This document shows positions 17,901-25,618 of a stretch of DNA of 64,000 bases, piece by piece. The number at the start of each line of letters is the position of its first letter. Position 1 is the stretch's first letter. The notes beneath the pieces are model-generated. The model was not told where the DNA came from and ran no database searches. It saw nothing but the letters and a program-made list of their open reading frames with translations. Position numbers and translations under genes: made by a program. Source of the stretch: Bacteroidia bacterium (GTDB lineage Bacteria > Bacteroidota > Bacteroidia > Flavobacteriales > Flavobacteriaceae); NCBI GenBank assembly GCA_030427865.1, contig JAUICK010000001.1, forward strand, positions 186,001 to 250,000, written 5' to 3'.

Positions 17901-19688
17901 ATCATCTACATCTGCAATACCATCATTATCCGTATCTACTCCAGGGATATCTCTGTAATCTACATCACCACCAGTAGTAACATCACCGTCTGTATCTGTA
18001 AAATTATCTGTTTGGGTATCATCAAAAGAGCCATTAGGGTCTGTATAATTATCTCCATTATCTAATGTATTTACCAAACCATTAGTACCTACGGCACCTG
18101 TAACTTTACCTGCGCCATCGTTAGCGAGTCCGCTACCAGATTCTACAACATCAAAAGTACCATCGTTATCTGAATCTAAATCTAAATAATCTGGATTGTC
18201 TGTGTTGTCTGAATTTTGAGGTGTGATTCCAATTGAACCTGCACCTGTAACCCCTCCAGTAGGAGTAGCATCATATGCATTATCTAAACCGTCTTTATCT
18301 GAGTCTAAGCCAGTAGGGGCAATATAACCTGTAGTAGATTGTGCTTCTATATTATCTGGAATACCATCGTTATCTGAATCTAAATCTAAATAATCTGGAA
18401 CACCATCATTATCTGAATCTCTTGAAGTTACACAATTTAAATCTACTGTGTACTCTAAAGCGTACGCACCACTACCATCACTACAAAAATTACCAACACC
18501 AGTTGCTGTGGTTGCTTGTATGGTAATACCTGGAGTTACCCCTGCCCCTGGATCTATATCTATAACTGTAAGGTTTCTTTGTACAAATGGAAAAACAGCG
18601 TCTAATGTTGGACTACACTGTGTGCTTCTTACATGTAAACCACTATCTATTGTACCACTATTAAAATTTAAGCTAAAAGTTTCGTTACTGGCTGCACCCC
18701 CATCTATATCTCCTTTTGCACGAACATTACTTACAGAAACTAAATCGCCAACTGAAAGACCTAAAGAAGATACGTCTATACTTTGTAAGGTACCTGTAGC
18801 ACCATCTGCTACAGTAATTCTATCTGGAGTTGTTGTAAGTGCAACACCAGGACAAGCTCCTTCTGTTATGTCTAAAATACCATCATTATCACTATCTATA
18901 TCTACATTATCTGGAACCCCATCTCCATCTCCATCTAAAAAGTTTTCGCAAAAGGTAAATCCAATCATACCAGAACCATGAACCGACCCAAGGGTACATG
19001 CATCACAATCTTGCCATACAATTGTTATGGATGTAATTTTATCTACATCAGAAAAATTTACCCCAACGTTATCATCATCTCCCGCAGTAGAACCACTATT
19101 GGTAGAATTAACAATTCCTGTATTATCATCTACTGTATAAGAAGGGTTTGCTGAACTTGTAAATGTTGGATAAATGGTATTATTAAAACTATCCATAGCA
19201 GTAATGGTGTATTTATCACCATTTGTTCCGTTACCATTTACATGAAATAAATCAAAACCAACTGAATAAACAGGCGAGCTAAATGAAATAGTTAAAGTAA
19301 CACCATTACCTGTTACAAAACCAGATGTGAAAAATTGAAGCACTTCTCCAGGATCAGCGTCTAAACCCACTGCAGGAGAAGCTGTTGTAGATGTACTACC
19401 TTGCCATTGCGCAAGTGTTCCAGTTTCTCCAGAAAAGGTATACGTTATATTTACGCCACTACCATCTACGTTAGTCATTGTTTTGATAAGGTCTCCATCT
19501 GTCCAATCAAAGTCGTTATTACCAGAAGGTGTTGTACTCCAAATAAAACTTGCTGCGCCGTTATCGCAACTACTGTGCAAATATTGTGAATAAGAATTTA
19601 CTGAAAATAGAATTATTAATACAATAACAACTCTTCTTAAACGAACTATTTCCCCAAATAAGTTCGTTTTTTTTAGATTTCTAATCAT
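14913..19688 (-). CDS. Giant secreted calcium-repeat surface protein, N-terminal part, interrupted by a frame break
   Basis: The ORF track starts at a TTG (19712), but that codon lies inside the -7 promoter element; the ATG at 19688 gives MIRNLKK followed by a long hydrophobic stretch and a SYSQ cleavage site, a clear signal peptide. The 1,591 residues hold many Asp-rich thrombospondin-type-3-like calcium repeats ([21 protein letters not shown]) between beta-sandwich inserts. A lamin-tail-like domain begins near the end ([21 protein letters not shown]). The frame stops at 14913, 15 nt beyond a six-A run, while the adjacent frame continues the same protein. It is probably a cell-surface adhesin or matrix protein exported by Sec and then T9SS. 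The break may be a sequencing error, a real mutation or recoding. Confidence 0.8.
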   Translation of the reverse strand: MIRNLKKTNLFGEIVRLRRVVIVLIILFSVNSYSQYLHSSCDNGAASFIWSTTPSGNNDFDWTDGDLIKTMTNVDGSGVNITYTFSGETGTLAQWQGSTSTTASPAVGLDADPGEVLQFFTSGFVTGNGVTLTISFSSPVYSVGFDLFHVNGNGTNGDKYTITAMDSFNNTIYPTFTSSANPSYTVDDNTGIVNSTNSGSTAGDDDNVGVNFSDVDKITSITIVWQDCDACTLGSVHGSGMIGFTFCENFLDGDGDGVPDNVDIDSDNDGILDITEGACPGVALTTTPDRITVADGATGTLQSIDVSSLGLSVGDLVSVSNVRAKGDIDGGAASNETFSLNFNSGTIDSGLHVRSTQCSPTLDAVFPFVQRNLTVIDIDPGAGVTPGITIQATTATGVGNFCSDGSGAYALEYTVDLNCVTSRDSDNDGVPDYLDLDSDNDGIPDNIEAQSTTGYIAPTGLDSDKDGLDNAYDATPTGGVTGAGSIGITPQNSDNTDNPDYLDLDSDNDGTFDVVESGSGLANDGAGKVTGAVGTNGLVNTLDNGDNYTDPNGSFDDTQTDNFTDTDGDVTTGGDVDYRDIPGVDTDNDGIADVDDLDDDNDGILDVIENGNCDISLKNEVIILYSNDFGTGTTRTSDPNVSNHTYQSSGSIPDGSYAVVSSLTPGLPFYNTTDSNGNVDANIDQFTGPAGGSTNGRFLSINMINTAPIEFYRQSLTNLSIGADYRYRLDLAGLAQGTGDLPIFRLEVQNSAGTTLQSISSASLGVLNDDIWRRVVLNFTATTNDVDIVIFNDQPNGSNGNDVGVDNIVFGVLQCPSSFNDTDGDGIPNSLDLDSDNDGIPDVIESGGTDADRDGRADGTVGTTPTTNGIPSSAGTGNTPTTTDGDTLPDYLDIDADNDGIPDNIEGQTTSGYIAPSGVGTGITDINNNGVDDNYETGGNIGLDPVNTDNTDNPDYIDTDSDNDGITDINENGDGNTLANTDADGDGLDDNFDNNDDSSISGSTVNDGVGAGDKITNTTDIVDAFLDTDGDIGSGGNVDYRDTPGTDTDNDGIADVDDLDDDNDGILDTTENCPNATGLNESSINVYIDLGAFENENSWTLTGPSGFSESGGTYADGDDIIDLSFTVTTSGTYVFTLSDSNGDGLDGAGTGGSGANSNENATSLYRISLDGNIVFESPTFPVFGSGAAAAIVNISVTLPRSCLTADPSLDSDGDGTPNYQDPDYATANGSTIVNGVVASLDADGDGIPNFLDLDSDNDGIPDVIESGGTDADRDGRADGTVGTTVTTNGIPSSAGTGNTPTATADGDSIPDYLDIDADNDGIPDNIEGQPTKGYIAPSGVGSGITDANNNGVDDNYETGGFVGLNPENTDGTDNPDYLDSDSDNDGILDIAENGDADNTLSGTDTDGDGLDDNFDENDDSAIDGSTVNDNHNPPAAGNLGDGDNDASSPFGDLDYRDTIGAQGTPMITQVYQFENERWIEVTNVSPTNSIDGNLIKIQLYKNKTGDQTGVIPDVAYTVPTSLAPGKSILFKNAGNVITNIGADASIVDNDLLTDIEGGDDIITLSLTIFGTSWADRYDAITSVGKKHHMLE
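15419..15960 (-). repeat. Internal duplicated calcium-repeat block, copy 1
   Basis: A block of about 180 codons ([16 protein letters not shown] ... NIEGQ ... [13 protein letters not shown] ... DSDNDG ... [15 protein letters not shown]) is nearly identical to the block at 16683-17225 in the same gene. It is in-frame coding repetition, not a mobile element. Confidence 0.75.
16683..17225 (-). repeat. Internal duplicated calcium-repeat block, copy 2
   Basis: Second copy of the module of about 180 codons found at 15419-15960, with few amino acid differences (for example [10 protein letters not shown] against [10 protein letters not shown]). The similarity points to recent duplication or gene conversion within the surface protein. 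Confidence 0.75.
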
Positions 19689-19709
19689 AAAAAAACATTT
19701 TAAAGTCCG

Positions 19710-19740
19710 CAAAAATACAAATTAATAGGGCGGATATCAA
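19710..19740 (-). promoter_or_regulatory. Promoter of the giant surface protein gene
   Basis: On the minus strand TTG, exactly 20 bp, and TATTTTTG match the Bacteroidetes -33/-7 promoter. The -7 ends 22 bp before the ATG at 19688, which supports that start over the TTG at 19712. Confidence 0.6.
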
Positions 19741-19783
19741 TAAATTAGACACGCTTATTTCTTTGAAGTCACAGATTAATCGT

Positions 19784-19822
19784 AAAAAAAAGTCCTAATA
19801 AATTTAATTTATTAGGACTTTT
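19784..19822 (-). terminator. Terminator of tRNA-Gln
   Basis: A perfect 16-bp stem (AAAAGTCCTAATAAAT and its complement) with a 3-nt loop runs into eight T on the minus strand, 1 bp after the tRNA 3' end. It is a strong intrinsic terminator. Confidence 0.85.
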
Positions 19823-19823
19823 G

Positions 19824-19895
19824 TTGGCCTACAAGGACTCGAACCTTGAATGTCGGTACCAAAAACCGGTGTGTTACCAATTACACCATAGGCCA
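19824..19895 (-). tRNA. tRNA-Gln (anticodon UUG)
   Basis: The 72-nt cloverleaf reads acceptor TGGCCTA/TAGGCCA, D arm GTGT/ACAC, anticodon loop TTTTGGT with anticodon TTG, T arm CAAGG-TTCGAGT-CCTTG and discriminator A. CCA is not encoded. The outermost anticodon-stem pair (27-43) is a C-A mismatch; the remaining four pairs are intact. It has its own promoter and terminator and stands alone between the surface protein gene and the DUF2723 gene. Confidence 0.95.
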
Positions 19896-19912
19896 ATGCG
19901 TATTAGCGGATG

Positions 19913-19943
19913 CAAATTTAGTGCATTCTTTTAATTTCGCAAA
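19913..19943 (-). promoter_or_regulatory. Promoter of tRNA-Gln
   Basis: TTTG, 19 bp, TAAATTTG on the minus strand is an exact match to the Bacteroidetes primary sigma consensus, ending 18 bp before the mature tRNA 5' end. Confidence 0.7.
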
Positions 19944-20065
19944 CATTTTTTTATAATTTTTAACTTTAACATACTTTTGTGATGAATTTGTTATTTATAA
20001 AAATCAAACTCAACTATTTTTATTGAGATTTATTAGTAAATTCGCCCACACATTATTACATAACT

Positions 20066-23000
20066 ATGACATCAGCAAACTTTAAAAAATGGAATATCAT
20101 CTTAGGGTGGTTAACATTTGTAATTGCTTTAATTACATACTCTTTAACCTTAGAACCTACAGTAAGTGCCTGGGATTGTGGAGAATACATTTCTACTTCG
20201 GTAAAGTTAGAAGTTGGGCATCCTCCAGGAGCGCCGCTTTTTCAAATGTTAGGTGCTTTTTTTGCAATGTTTACTTCTAATGTAACACAAATTGCTAAAA
20301 TGGTTAACTTTATGTCTGCTTTGGCAAGTGCATTTACCATTTTATTTATGTTTTGGACCATCACCAATTTAGCTAAAAAAATGGTCTTAAAAGTGGGTAA
20401 TATTTCAGAAGGAAGCCATATTGCAATTCTTGGAAGCAGTTTAATTGGTGCTTTAACATACACATTTTCTGATAGCTTTTGGTTTAGTGCAGTTGAAGGA
20501 GAAGTATATGCCATGTCATCATTTTTAATGGCATTATTGTTCTGGTTAGGGTTAAAATGGGAAAGTGAAATACATACACCAAGAGGCAACAAATGGTTAA
20601 TTTTAATTAGTTTTATTGTTGGCTTATCTTTTGGCGTTCATATTCTATCGCTCTTAGTAATTCCTGCAATTGTAATGTTGTATTTCTTTAGAACTTACAA
20701 AGAAATAAACATAAAAACTACTGCTATTGCAACAGTAATTTCTGTATTGGTTTTAGCATTTGTCTTTAAATTTTTATTTCCGTTTACATTAAAATTCTTT
20801 AGTGCTTCAGAATTGTTTTTTATCAACTCTATTGGTTTGCCTTATAACTCAGGATCAATTATAGCTGCTATTATTTTAATCGTTTTATTTTACTTCGGAT
20901 TGAATTACACACGTAAGAAAAACAAAGTAAATGCAAACACATTAATTTTATCTGTTTTATTTATAATGATTGGATTCTCTTCTTGGATGATGCTACCTAT
21001 TAGAGCCAATGCAAATACTACCATTAACGAAAACGATCCATCAAGTGCACGAGAATTATTAGCCTATTATGAACGTGAACAATATGGTGATGCCAATGTT
21101 TTTTATGATACTTATTATTCTAATTCTTACTCAAGAGAACAAGATAAAAATAAACCCTACAAAGACGATAAACCTAAATATGAGAAAAGAAACGGCAGGT
21201 ATGAAATTGTAAATAATTATAAAAACGTTGTTCCAAATTGGTCTGATAAACACAAAGGTTTTATTCCAAGAATGGTAAACCCAGCCTCAGAAAAAGAATA
21301 CAAACAAATTGCAGGGATTCCTGCAAACAGTAAACGCAGACCAACTTTTGCCGAGAACATAAAATTTATGATGAGCTTTCAGTTTGGATACATGTATGGA
21401 CGCTACTTTATGTGGAATTTTGTAGGAAGACAAAATGATATTCAAGGAAAATTAGATATTTTTAATGGAAATTGGATTAGCGGAATTCCTATTGTAGATG
21501 AAGCAAGATTAGGCTCGCAAAAACAATTACCAAGTCAGGTTTTAGAAAATAAAGGAAGAAATAAATACTACTTTTTACCACTTATATTAGGAGTAATTGG
21601 ATTATTATTTCAAATTAAATGGGATAAAGAAAATTTCTTTACATTATTATTATTTTTTCTGTTTACTGGAGCTGCCATTATATTTTACACAAATCCAAAA
21701 CCTTTTGAACCAAGAGAACGCGATTACGCAGTAGTAGGCAGTTTTTATATTTTTGCTATTTGGGTTGGTTTTGGAGTTTTAGCTTTGTACGAATATTTAA
21801 AGAACTTCGGCCCTAAAAAAGCCATGGCAATTGCGGTAACATTTATTTCTTTTGTTGCTGTTCCGTCTTTAATGGCTTTCGAAAACTGGGATGACCACGA
21901 TCGATCTAATAGATACACTACTCATTTAAATGCCCAAGCATATTTAGAATCTTGCGACCCAAATGCCATAATGTTTACCATTGGAGATAATGATACTTTC
22001 CCTCTTTGGTATATGCAAGAAGTAGAAGGTATTAGAACAGACGTAAAGTTGGTTAATACCTCATTATTCGCAACAGATTGGTATATAGACCAAATGAAAC
22101 GCGCTACTTATGATGCACCTCCTATTCCATCGCAATTAAAACACGACCAATACAAGTATGGAACTTTAGACGTTGCTTACTCTTTAGAACATCCTCGTTT
22201 TAAAGACTCTATTATTGGCATTAAAGACTTTATGCGTTGGATTGCTTCTGATAGTGATGCTACTTATGTAGAAACCGAAAATGGACAAAAAGAAAAATTC
22301 TACCCAACCAATAAAATTAGAATTCCTGTAAACAAAGAAAAAGTGTTAGCAAACGGAATTGTAGCCCAAAAAGATGTTGATAAAATTGTGCCCTATATAG
22401 ATATTACTATTGATGACAGAGCATTATTTAAAAACCGCATTTTAATGTTAGATATATTAGCCAATAACAATTGGGAAAGACCCATCTATTTTACAGGAGG
22501 TGCAAATGCTGACGAAGAGTATATTTGGTTAAAAGACTATTTACAATTAGATGGAATGGCATATAAATTAGTACCTATTAAAACACCAATGGGTAACAAA
22601 AGTTTATTTGATATGGGAAGAATCGACCCAGAGAAAATGTACGCCAATATTCAAAAATGGAATTGGAGAAATATTAACGACGGTAAAATTTATTTAGACG
22701 AACAAACCAAAAGAAATGCCATTTCTATGCGAAACAGTCTAATGCGTTTGTCTGAAACATTTGCTAAAAAAGGAGATACTATAAAAGCTTTAGAAGTTAT
22801 AAATTTGTCGTTAAACAAAATGCCAATAGAAGATTTTGACCATTACAGTTTGTCTTTAGGTTACCCAGAAGCCTACTACAAACTAAAAAATACTGAAAAA
22901 GCAAGAGCAACTTCTAAAACATTAATTCGTTTATTTAAAGAAAAATTAATTTGGTTAAGTACTTTTTCTGAGGATGACACCAACCTTATTTTCGATGAAA

Positions 23001-23149
23001 TTGATACCACTTTGTATATGTATAGAAATATAATTTCTCAGGCAGAACAAGGAGAAACAGATAAAGAATATTTAGATGCTTTACAAACAGAATTTGTAAA
23101 TACTGTAAAACTTTTTAGTCATTTGATTCCAGATGAAGAAGTAAAGTAA
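20066..23149 (+). CDS. DUF2723 membrane glycosyltransferase-like protein (GT117 / O-mannosyltransferase type)
   Basis: A 1,027-residue protein with a multi-spanning N-terminal half of about 10-12 hydrophobic segments (roughly residues 10-330, with more around 505-605). A large soluble C-terminal half follows, ending in a TPR-like helical tail. The segment LEPTVSAWDCGEYISTSVKLEVGHPPGAP near residue 30 is the DUF2723 signature; its early acidic residues sit where GT-C enzymes bind lipid-linked sugar and metal. Family members are annotated glycosyltransferase family 117 and are proposed to act at the inner membrane in protein O-glycosylation, which is common in Bacteroidetes surface proteins. 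The next gene, a deacetylase, begins 1 bp after its stop, indicating co-transcription. The substrate is unknown. Confidence 0.85.
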   Translation: MTSANFKKWNIILGWLTFVIALITYSLTLEPTVSAWDCGEYISTSVKLEVGHPPGAPLFQMLGAFFAMFTSNVTQIAKMVNFMSALASAFTILFMFWTITNLAKKMVLKVGNISEGSHIAILGSSLIGALTYTFSDSFWFSAVEGEVYAMSSFLMALLFWLGLKWESEIHTPRGNKWLILISFIVGLSFGVHILSLLVIPAIVMLYFFRTYKEINIKTTAIATVISVLVLAFVFKFLFPFTLKFFSASELFFINSIGLPYNSGSIIAAIILIVLFYFGLNYTRKKNKVNANTLILSVLFIMIGFSSWMMLPIRANANTTINENDPSSARELLAYYEREQYGDANVFYDTYYSNSYSREQDKNKPYKDDKPKYEKRNGRYEIVNNYKNVVPNWSDKHKGFIPRMVNPASEKEYKQIAGIPANSKRRPTFAENIKFMMSFQFGYMYGRYFMWNFVGRQNDIQGKLDIFNGNWISGIPIVDEARLGSQKQLPSQVLENKGRNKYYFLPLILGVIGLLFQIKWDKENFFTLLLFFLFTGAAIIFYTNPKPFEPRERDYAVVGSFYIFAIWVGFGVLALYEYLKNFGPKKAMAIAVTFISFVAVPSLMAFENWDDHDRSNRYTTHLNAQAYLESCDPNAIMFTIGDNDTFPLWYMQEVEGIRTDVKLVNTSLFATDWYIDQMKRATYDAPPIPSQLKHDQYKYGTLDVAYSLEHPRFKDSIIGIKDFMRWIASDSDATYVETENGQKEKFYPTNKIRIPVNKEKVLANGIVAQKDVDKIVPYIDITIDDRALFKNRILMLDILANNNWERPIYFTGGANADEEYIWLKDYLQLDGMAYKLVPIKTPMGNKSLFDMGRIDPEKMYANIQKWNWRNINDGKIYLDEQTKRNAISMRNSLMRLSETFAKKGDTIKALEVINLSLNKMPIEDFDHYSLSLGYPEAYYKLKNTEKARATSKTLIRLFKEKLIWLSTFSEDDTNLIFDEIDTTLYMYRNIISQAEQGETDKEYLDALQTEFVNTVKLFSHLIPDEEVK

Positions 23150-23150
23150 A

Positions 23151-23795
23151 ATGAAAGCCTATTTCCCCAGAACGCCACGTTTTATAATGAGAATTTTCTC
23201 AGAATATACGTGGCATTTTCCTTCTACTAAAAAAGAAATTTTTTTAACTTTTGATGATGGACCAACACCAGAAATAACCGAATTTGTTTTATCTGAATTA
23301 AAAAAATACAATGCAAAAGCTACTTTTTTTTGTATTGGTAAAAACGTACAAAATCATCCAGAAATTTTTAGAAAAATTCTTTCTGATGACCACTCAGTTG
23401 GAAATCATACACAAAACCATTTTAACGGCTGGAAAACTCAAAAAAAAGAATATGTAGAGAATGTTTTAGAAGTAGAAACAACTTTGCAACTTTGCAACTT
23501 TACAACTTTAAAACTCAATTTATTTAGACCTCCTTACGGAAAAATCAAAAAAAAACAAGCAAAAGAAATCCAAAAAAAAGGCTATAAGATTATTATGTGG
23601 GATGTTTTATCCGCAGATTTCGACACAAAAACTTCTAAAGAAGAATGTGTAAAAAATGTTCTTGAAAACACCAAAAACGGAAGCATTATTGTTTTTCATG
23701 ACAGCGTAAAAGCAGCAGAAAGAATAAAATATGCATTGCCAAAAGTGTTAAAAGAATTTTCTAAAAAAGCATATAAATTCTCGAAAATAGAATAA
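23151..23795 (+). CDS. Polysaccharide deacetylase (NodB family)
   Basis: Metal-dependent carbohydrate esterase family 4 protein removing N-acetyl groups from glycans such as peptidoglycan or exported polysaccharide. The 214 residues are essentially the NodB domain alone: FLTFDDGPTPE near residue 28 (catalytic base and metal Asp), SVGNHTQNH near 81 (metal His pair), FRPPYGK near 125 and IVFHDS near 180. No signal peptide is evident. The coding sequence contains four tandem CAACTTTR octamers (23479-23510) just before the RPPYG motif, encoding the unusual stretch TLQLCNFTTLKLN. Since 8 is not a multiple of 3, unit gain or loss would break the frame. It is translationally linked to the DUF2723 gene. 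Confidence 0.9.
   Translation: MKAYFPRTPRFIMRIFSEYTWHFPSTKKEIFLTFDDGPTPEITEFVLSELKKYNAKATFFCIGKNVQNHPEIFRKILSDDHSVGNHTQNHFNGWKTQKKEYVENVLEVETTLQLCNFTTLKLNLFRPPYGKIKKKQAKEIQKKGYKIIMWDVLSADFDTKTSKEECVKNVLENTKNGSIIVFHDSVKAAERIKYALPKVLKEFSKKAYKFSKIE
23479..23510 (+). repeat. Octanucleotide tandem repeat inside the deacetylase gene
   Basis: Four consecutive copies of CAACTTTR (two ending in G, two in A) lie within the reading frame. Slippage by one unit would shift the frame. Similar AACTTT-type repeats are familiar in flavobacterial spacers, so this may be an insertion of spacer-type repeat into a gene. Confidence 0.75.
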
Positions 23796-23817
23796 AACAA
23801 AATAGTTAGCAAACAAG

Positions 23818-23895
23818 TTTAGCCCAGATTGAAACGGCATCCTTTTTTTGAGGAACGAAAAAAAAAGATATAGTGGAAAGCTGGAAATAGCTTCT
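23818..23895 (+). ncRNA. Folded intergenic RNA element, resembles a common flavobacterial motif (possibly flavo-1)
   Basis: The segment starts AGCCCAGATTGAAACGGCAT and ends GTGGAAAGCTGGAAATAGCT. It can form an outer stem (AGC with GCT, CCAG with CTGG) and an inner stem (CTTTTTTT with AAAAAAAG) with a short loop. I remember this AGCCC-GATTG-CGGCATCCTTTTT / AAAAAGATATAG-GGAAAG-GG layout as a very frequent spacer element in Flavobacteriia, probably the Rfam flavo-1 RNA, but the name is from memory. It lies between the convergent deacetylase and thioredoxin-like genes and may double as a terminator. Confidence 0.6.
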
Positions 23896-23908
23896 AAAAA
23901 TGAAAAAA

Positions 23909-24202
23909 TTAAACGTACTGTTGCACCAAACCTATTAAAGTATTTGCATCTTGATGACCTGTTTGACGCCATTTCATTTCGCCATTTTTATAAATCATAA
24001 AAGTAGGATTTCCTTTTACACGCAAAGCTTCTGCAAGAGTTTCGTTTTTTTTAATATCTATCTTAATTACTTTGGCTCTATCACCCAAAGCCGCAGCAAC
24101 ATCTCTAAGTGTGTCTACTGTATTTTCTGTATCATTATAATCTGTATAAAAATCTATTAAAACAGGTTTAGCAACACCAATTAATTCACCAAATTTTGCC
24201 AT
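23909..24202 (-). CDS. Thioredoxin-fold protein lacking the CxxC active site
   Basis: A 97-residue protein with the thioredoxin framework: PVLIDFYTDY strand, GDRAKVIKIDI strand, the cis-proline segment VKGNPTFMIYKNGE and the final helix. Where the WCGPC redox motif should follow FYTDY the sequence reads NDTENTVDTLRDVAAAL, with no cysteine anywhere in the protein. It cannot be a thiol oxidoreductase and may be a structural, chaperone or binding relative. The ORF is intact and of normal length, so it is not an obvious pseudogene. It follows the metallophosphoesterase gene by 88 bp on the same strand, with its own possible -7 element (TATATTTG at 24256-24263). Confidence 0.85.
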   Translation of the reverse strand: MAKFGELIGVAKPVLIDFYTDYNDTENTVDTLRDVAAALGDRAKVIKIDIKKNETLAEALRVKGNPTFMIYKNGEMKWRQTGHQDANTLIGLVQQYV

Positions 24203-24290
24203 AATATAAAGTCTTTAAAGGGGGAAAAACGTATAAATTATCATATGTTAATGAACAAATATAAATAAAAGTATTTAAATCTACTGATTA

Positions 24291-25514
24291 TCAGGCTTTT
24301 TTCAATTCTATAACTGTAATTTCTGGCCAAATTCCAACTCTTCCTGGAAAAGCATGATACCCAAAACCACGATTTACATTAATATATCTTCCAAATTCTT
24401 CGTACAAACCAGCCCATTGTTTGTATACATATTTTGAAGGACTCCACTTAAAAAAACCTGGAATTTCTATTCCCATTTGCAATCCATGAGTATGTCCACT
24501 GAGTGTTAAGTGGTAGTTAAAATCATCTTGTTTTACCTTGTATTCCCAATGACTTGGGTCGTGAGTCATTAAAATTTTAAAATCCTCTTTCTTTACACCT
24601 TTAGAGGCCTTTTCTAAGTCTCCAGCTTGATTGAATCCTTTTCCCCAGTTTTCCACACCTAAAAGCGCAATTTTTTGCCCATCTTTTTCAATATACCTAT
24701 GTTCATCTAACAACAAATCGAATCCTATTTTTTTATGAATGTCTTTAACTGCTTTAAAATTATTGACTTTATCTTCAGGTTTTTCCCATTTCATATAATC
24801 ACCATAATCGTGATTCCCGAGAATAGCATATTTACCTTCTTTGGCTTCTAATTGGGCAAAAACATCAATCCAATCATCCATTTCATCAGCTTTATTATTT
24901 ACAATATCTCCAGTAAATAACATCAAATCCGATTTTTGTTGATTGATTAAATCTACTCCATATTGTATTTTCTCTTTATTGGTAAAACTTCCTGAATGAA
25001 TATCTGAAATCTGTGTTATGGTATAACCATCAAAAGCATCAGGTAAATCTTTAAAACTTAACTGATATTTTAATACTTTGTAATTGTATTTTCCTTGAAT
25101 AATTCCATAAATAAATGACGCAAACGGAATTGCAGCCAACCCTAAAGCCAATTGAGAAATAAACTTTCTTCTGCCTGCTAAAGGTTGTGTTTCATTGGAC
25201 GAAATTGCAGAAATCAATTTTACAATCCATCTATAGACATCTTCACCAAAAAGCATAATTATCACCACTAATTTTGGAATAGAAACCGTAAGCAATAGAC
25301 CCATTGCCATTTGAAATTGAGGTGTTTGTCCATTACTTCTATCATACGTAAAAACCGTAATAAAAAAGTTGATGTAGACAGCGATACTTAGCAATAGAAA
25401 AGAAAATTTTATAATTTTACTTTTTGTAACCGTTTTAAATGCTTGAAAAGTATAAATCTCTACAAGTACTATAATTAGCGTTAAAATAATAAGTGGATAA
25501 ATCCAACGTGACAT
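24291..25514 (-). CDS. Membrane-anchored metallophosphoesterase
   Basis: The 407-residue protein starts with three or four hydrophobic segments (to about residue 145), followed by a calcineurin-like phosphoesterase domain. All metal-ligand motifs are present in order: QISDIHSGS (about 169), LFTGDIVNN (about 201), LGNHDYGDYM (about 235), TH near MTHDPSHW (about 319) and LSGHTHGLQMG (about 337). Relatives of this membrane-anchored type (YkuE/YaeI-like) include UDP-diacylglucosamine hydrolase-like enzymes; the substrate here is not predictable. The domain should face the cytoplasm or periplasm depending on the number of spans. It is divergent from polA across about 100 bp. Confidence 0.88.
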   Translation of the reverse strand: MSRWIYPLIILTLIIVLVEIYTFQAFKTVTKSKIIKFSFLLLSIAVYINFFITVFTYDRSNGQTPQFQMAMGLLLTVSIPKLVVIIMLFGEDVYRWIVKLISAISSNETQPLAGRRKFISQLALGLAAIPFASFIYGIIQGKYNYKVLKYQLSFKDLPDAFDGYTITQISDIHSGSFTNKEKIQYGVDLINQQKSDLMLFTGDIVNNKADEMDDWIDVFAQLEAKEGKYAILGNHDYGDYMKWEKPEDKVNNFKAVKDIHKKIGFDLLLDEHRYIEKDGQKIALLGVENWGKGFNQAGDLEKASKGVKKEDFKILMTHDPSHWEYKVKQDDFNYHLTLSGHTHGLQMGIEIPGFFKWSPSKYVYKQWAGLYEEFGRYINVNRGFGYHAFPGRVGIWPEITVIELKKA

Positions 25515-25618
25515 AGAATATTTTTAAAATGTTAACAAAGATACTTCTTTAAATAACGAATGAATTTTAACGTCTTGTTAAAGTTTTGTAGCTTTAGCAT
25601 TCTTATTAAATCAATAAA

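Noticed and set aside
15400-18950. Possible CRISPR-like or tandem DNA repeat array
   Set aside because: The repeated units are in-frame Asp-rich protein repeats of uneven length, without conserved repeat/spacer periodicity.
18448-18981. 177-residue plus-strand ORF
   Set aside because: It lies antisense inside the surface protein's beta and calcium-repeat region. It has Ser/Pro-rich low complexity and no domain or promoter; it is a shadow produced by repetitive codons.
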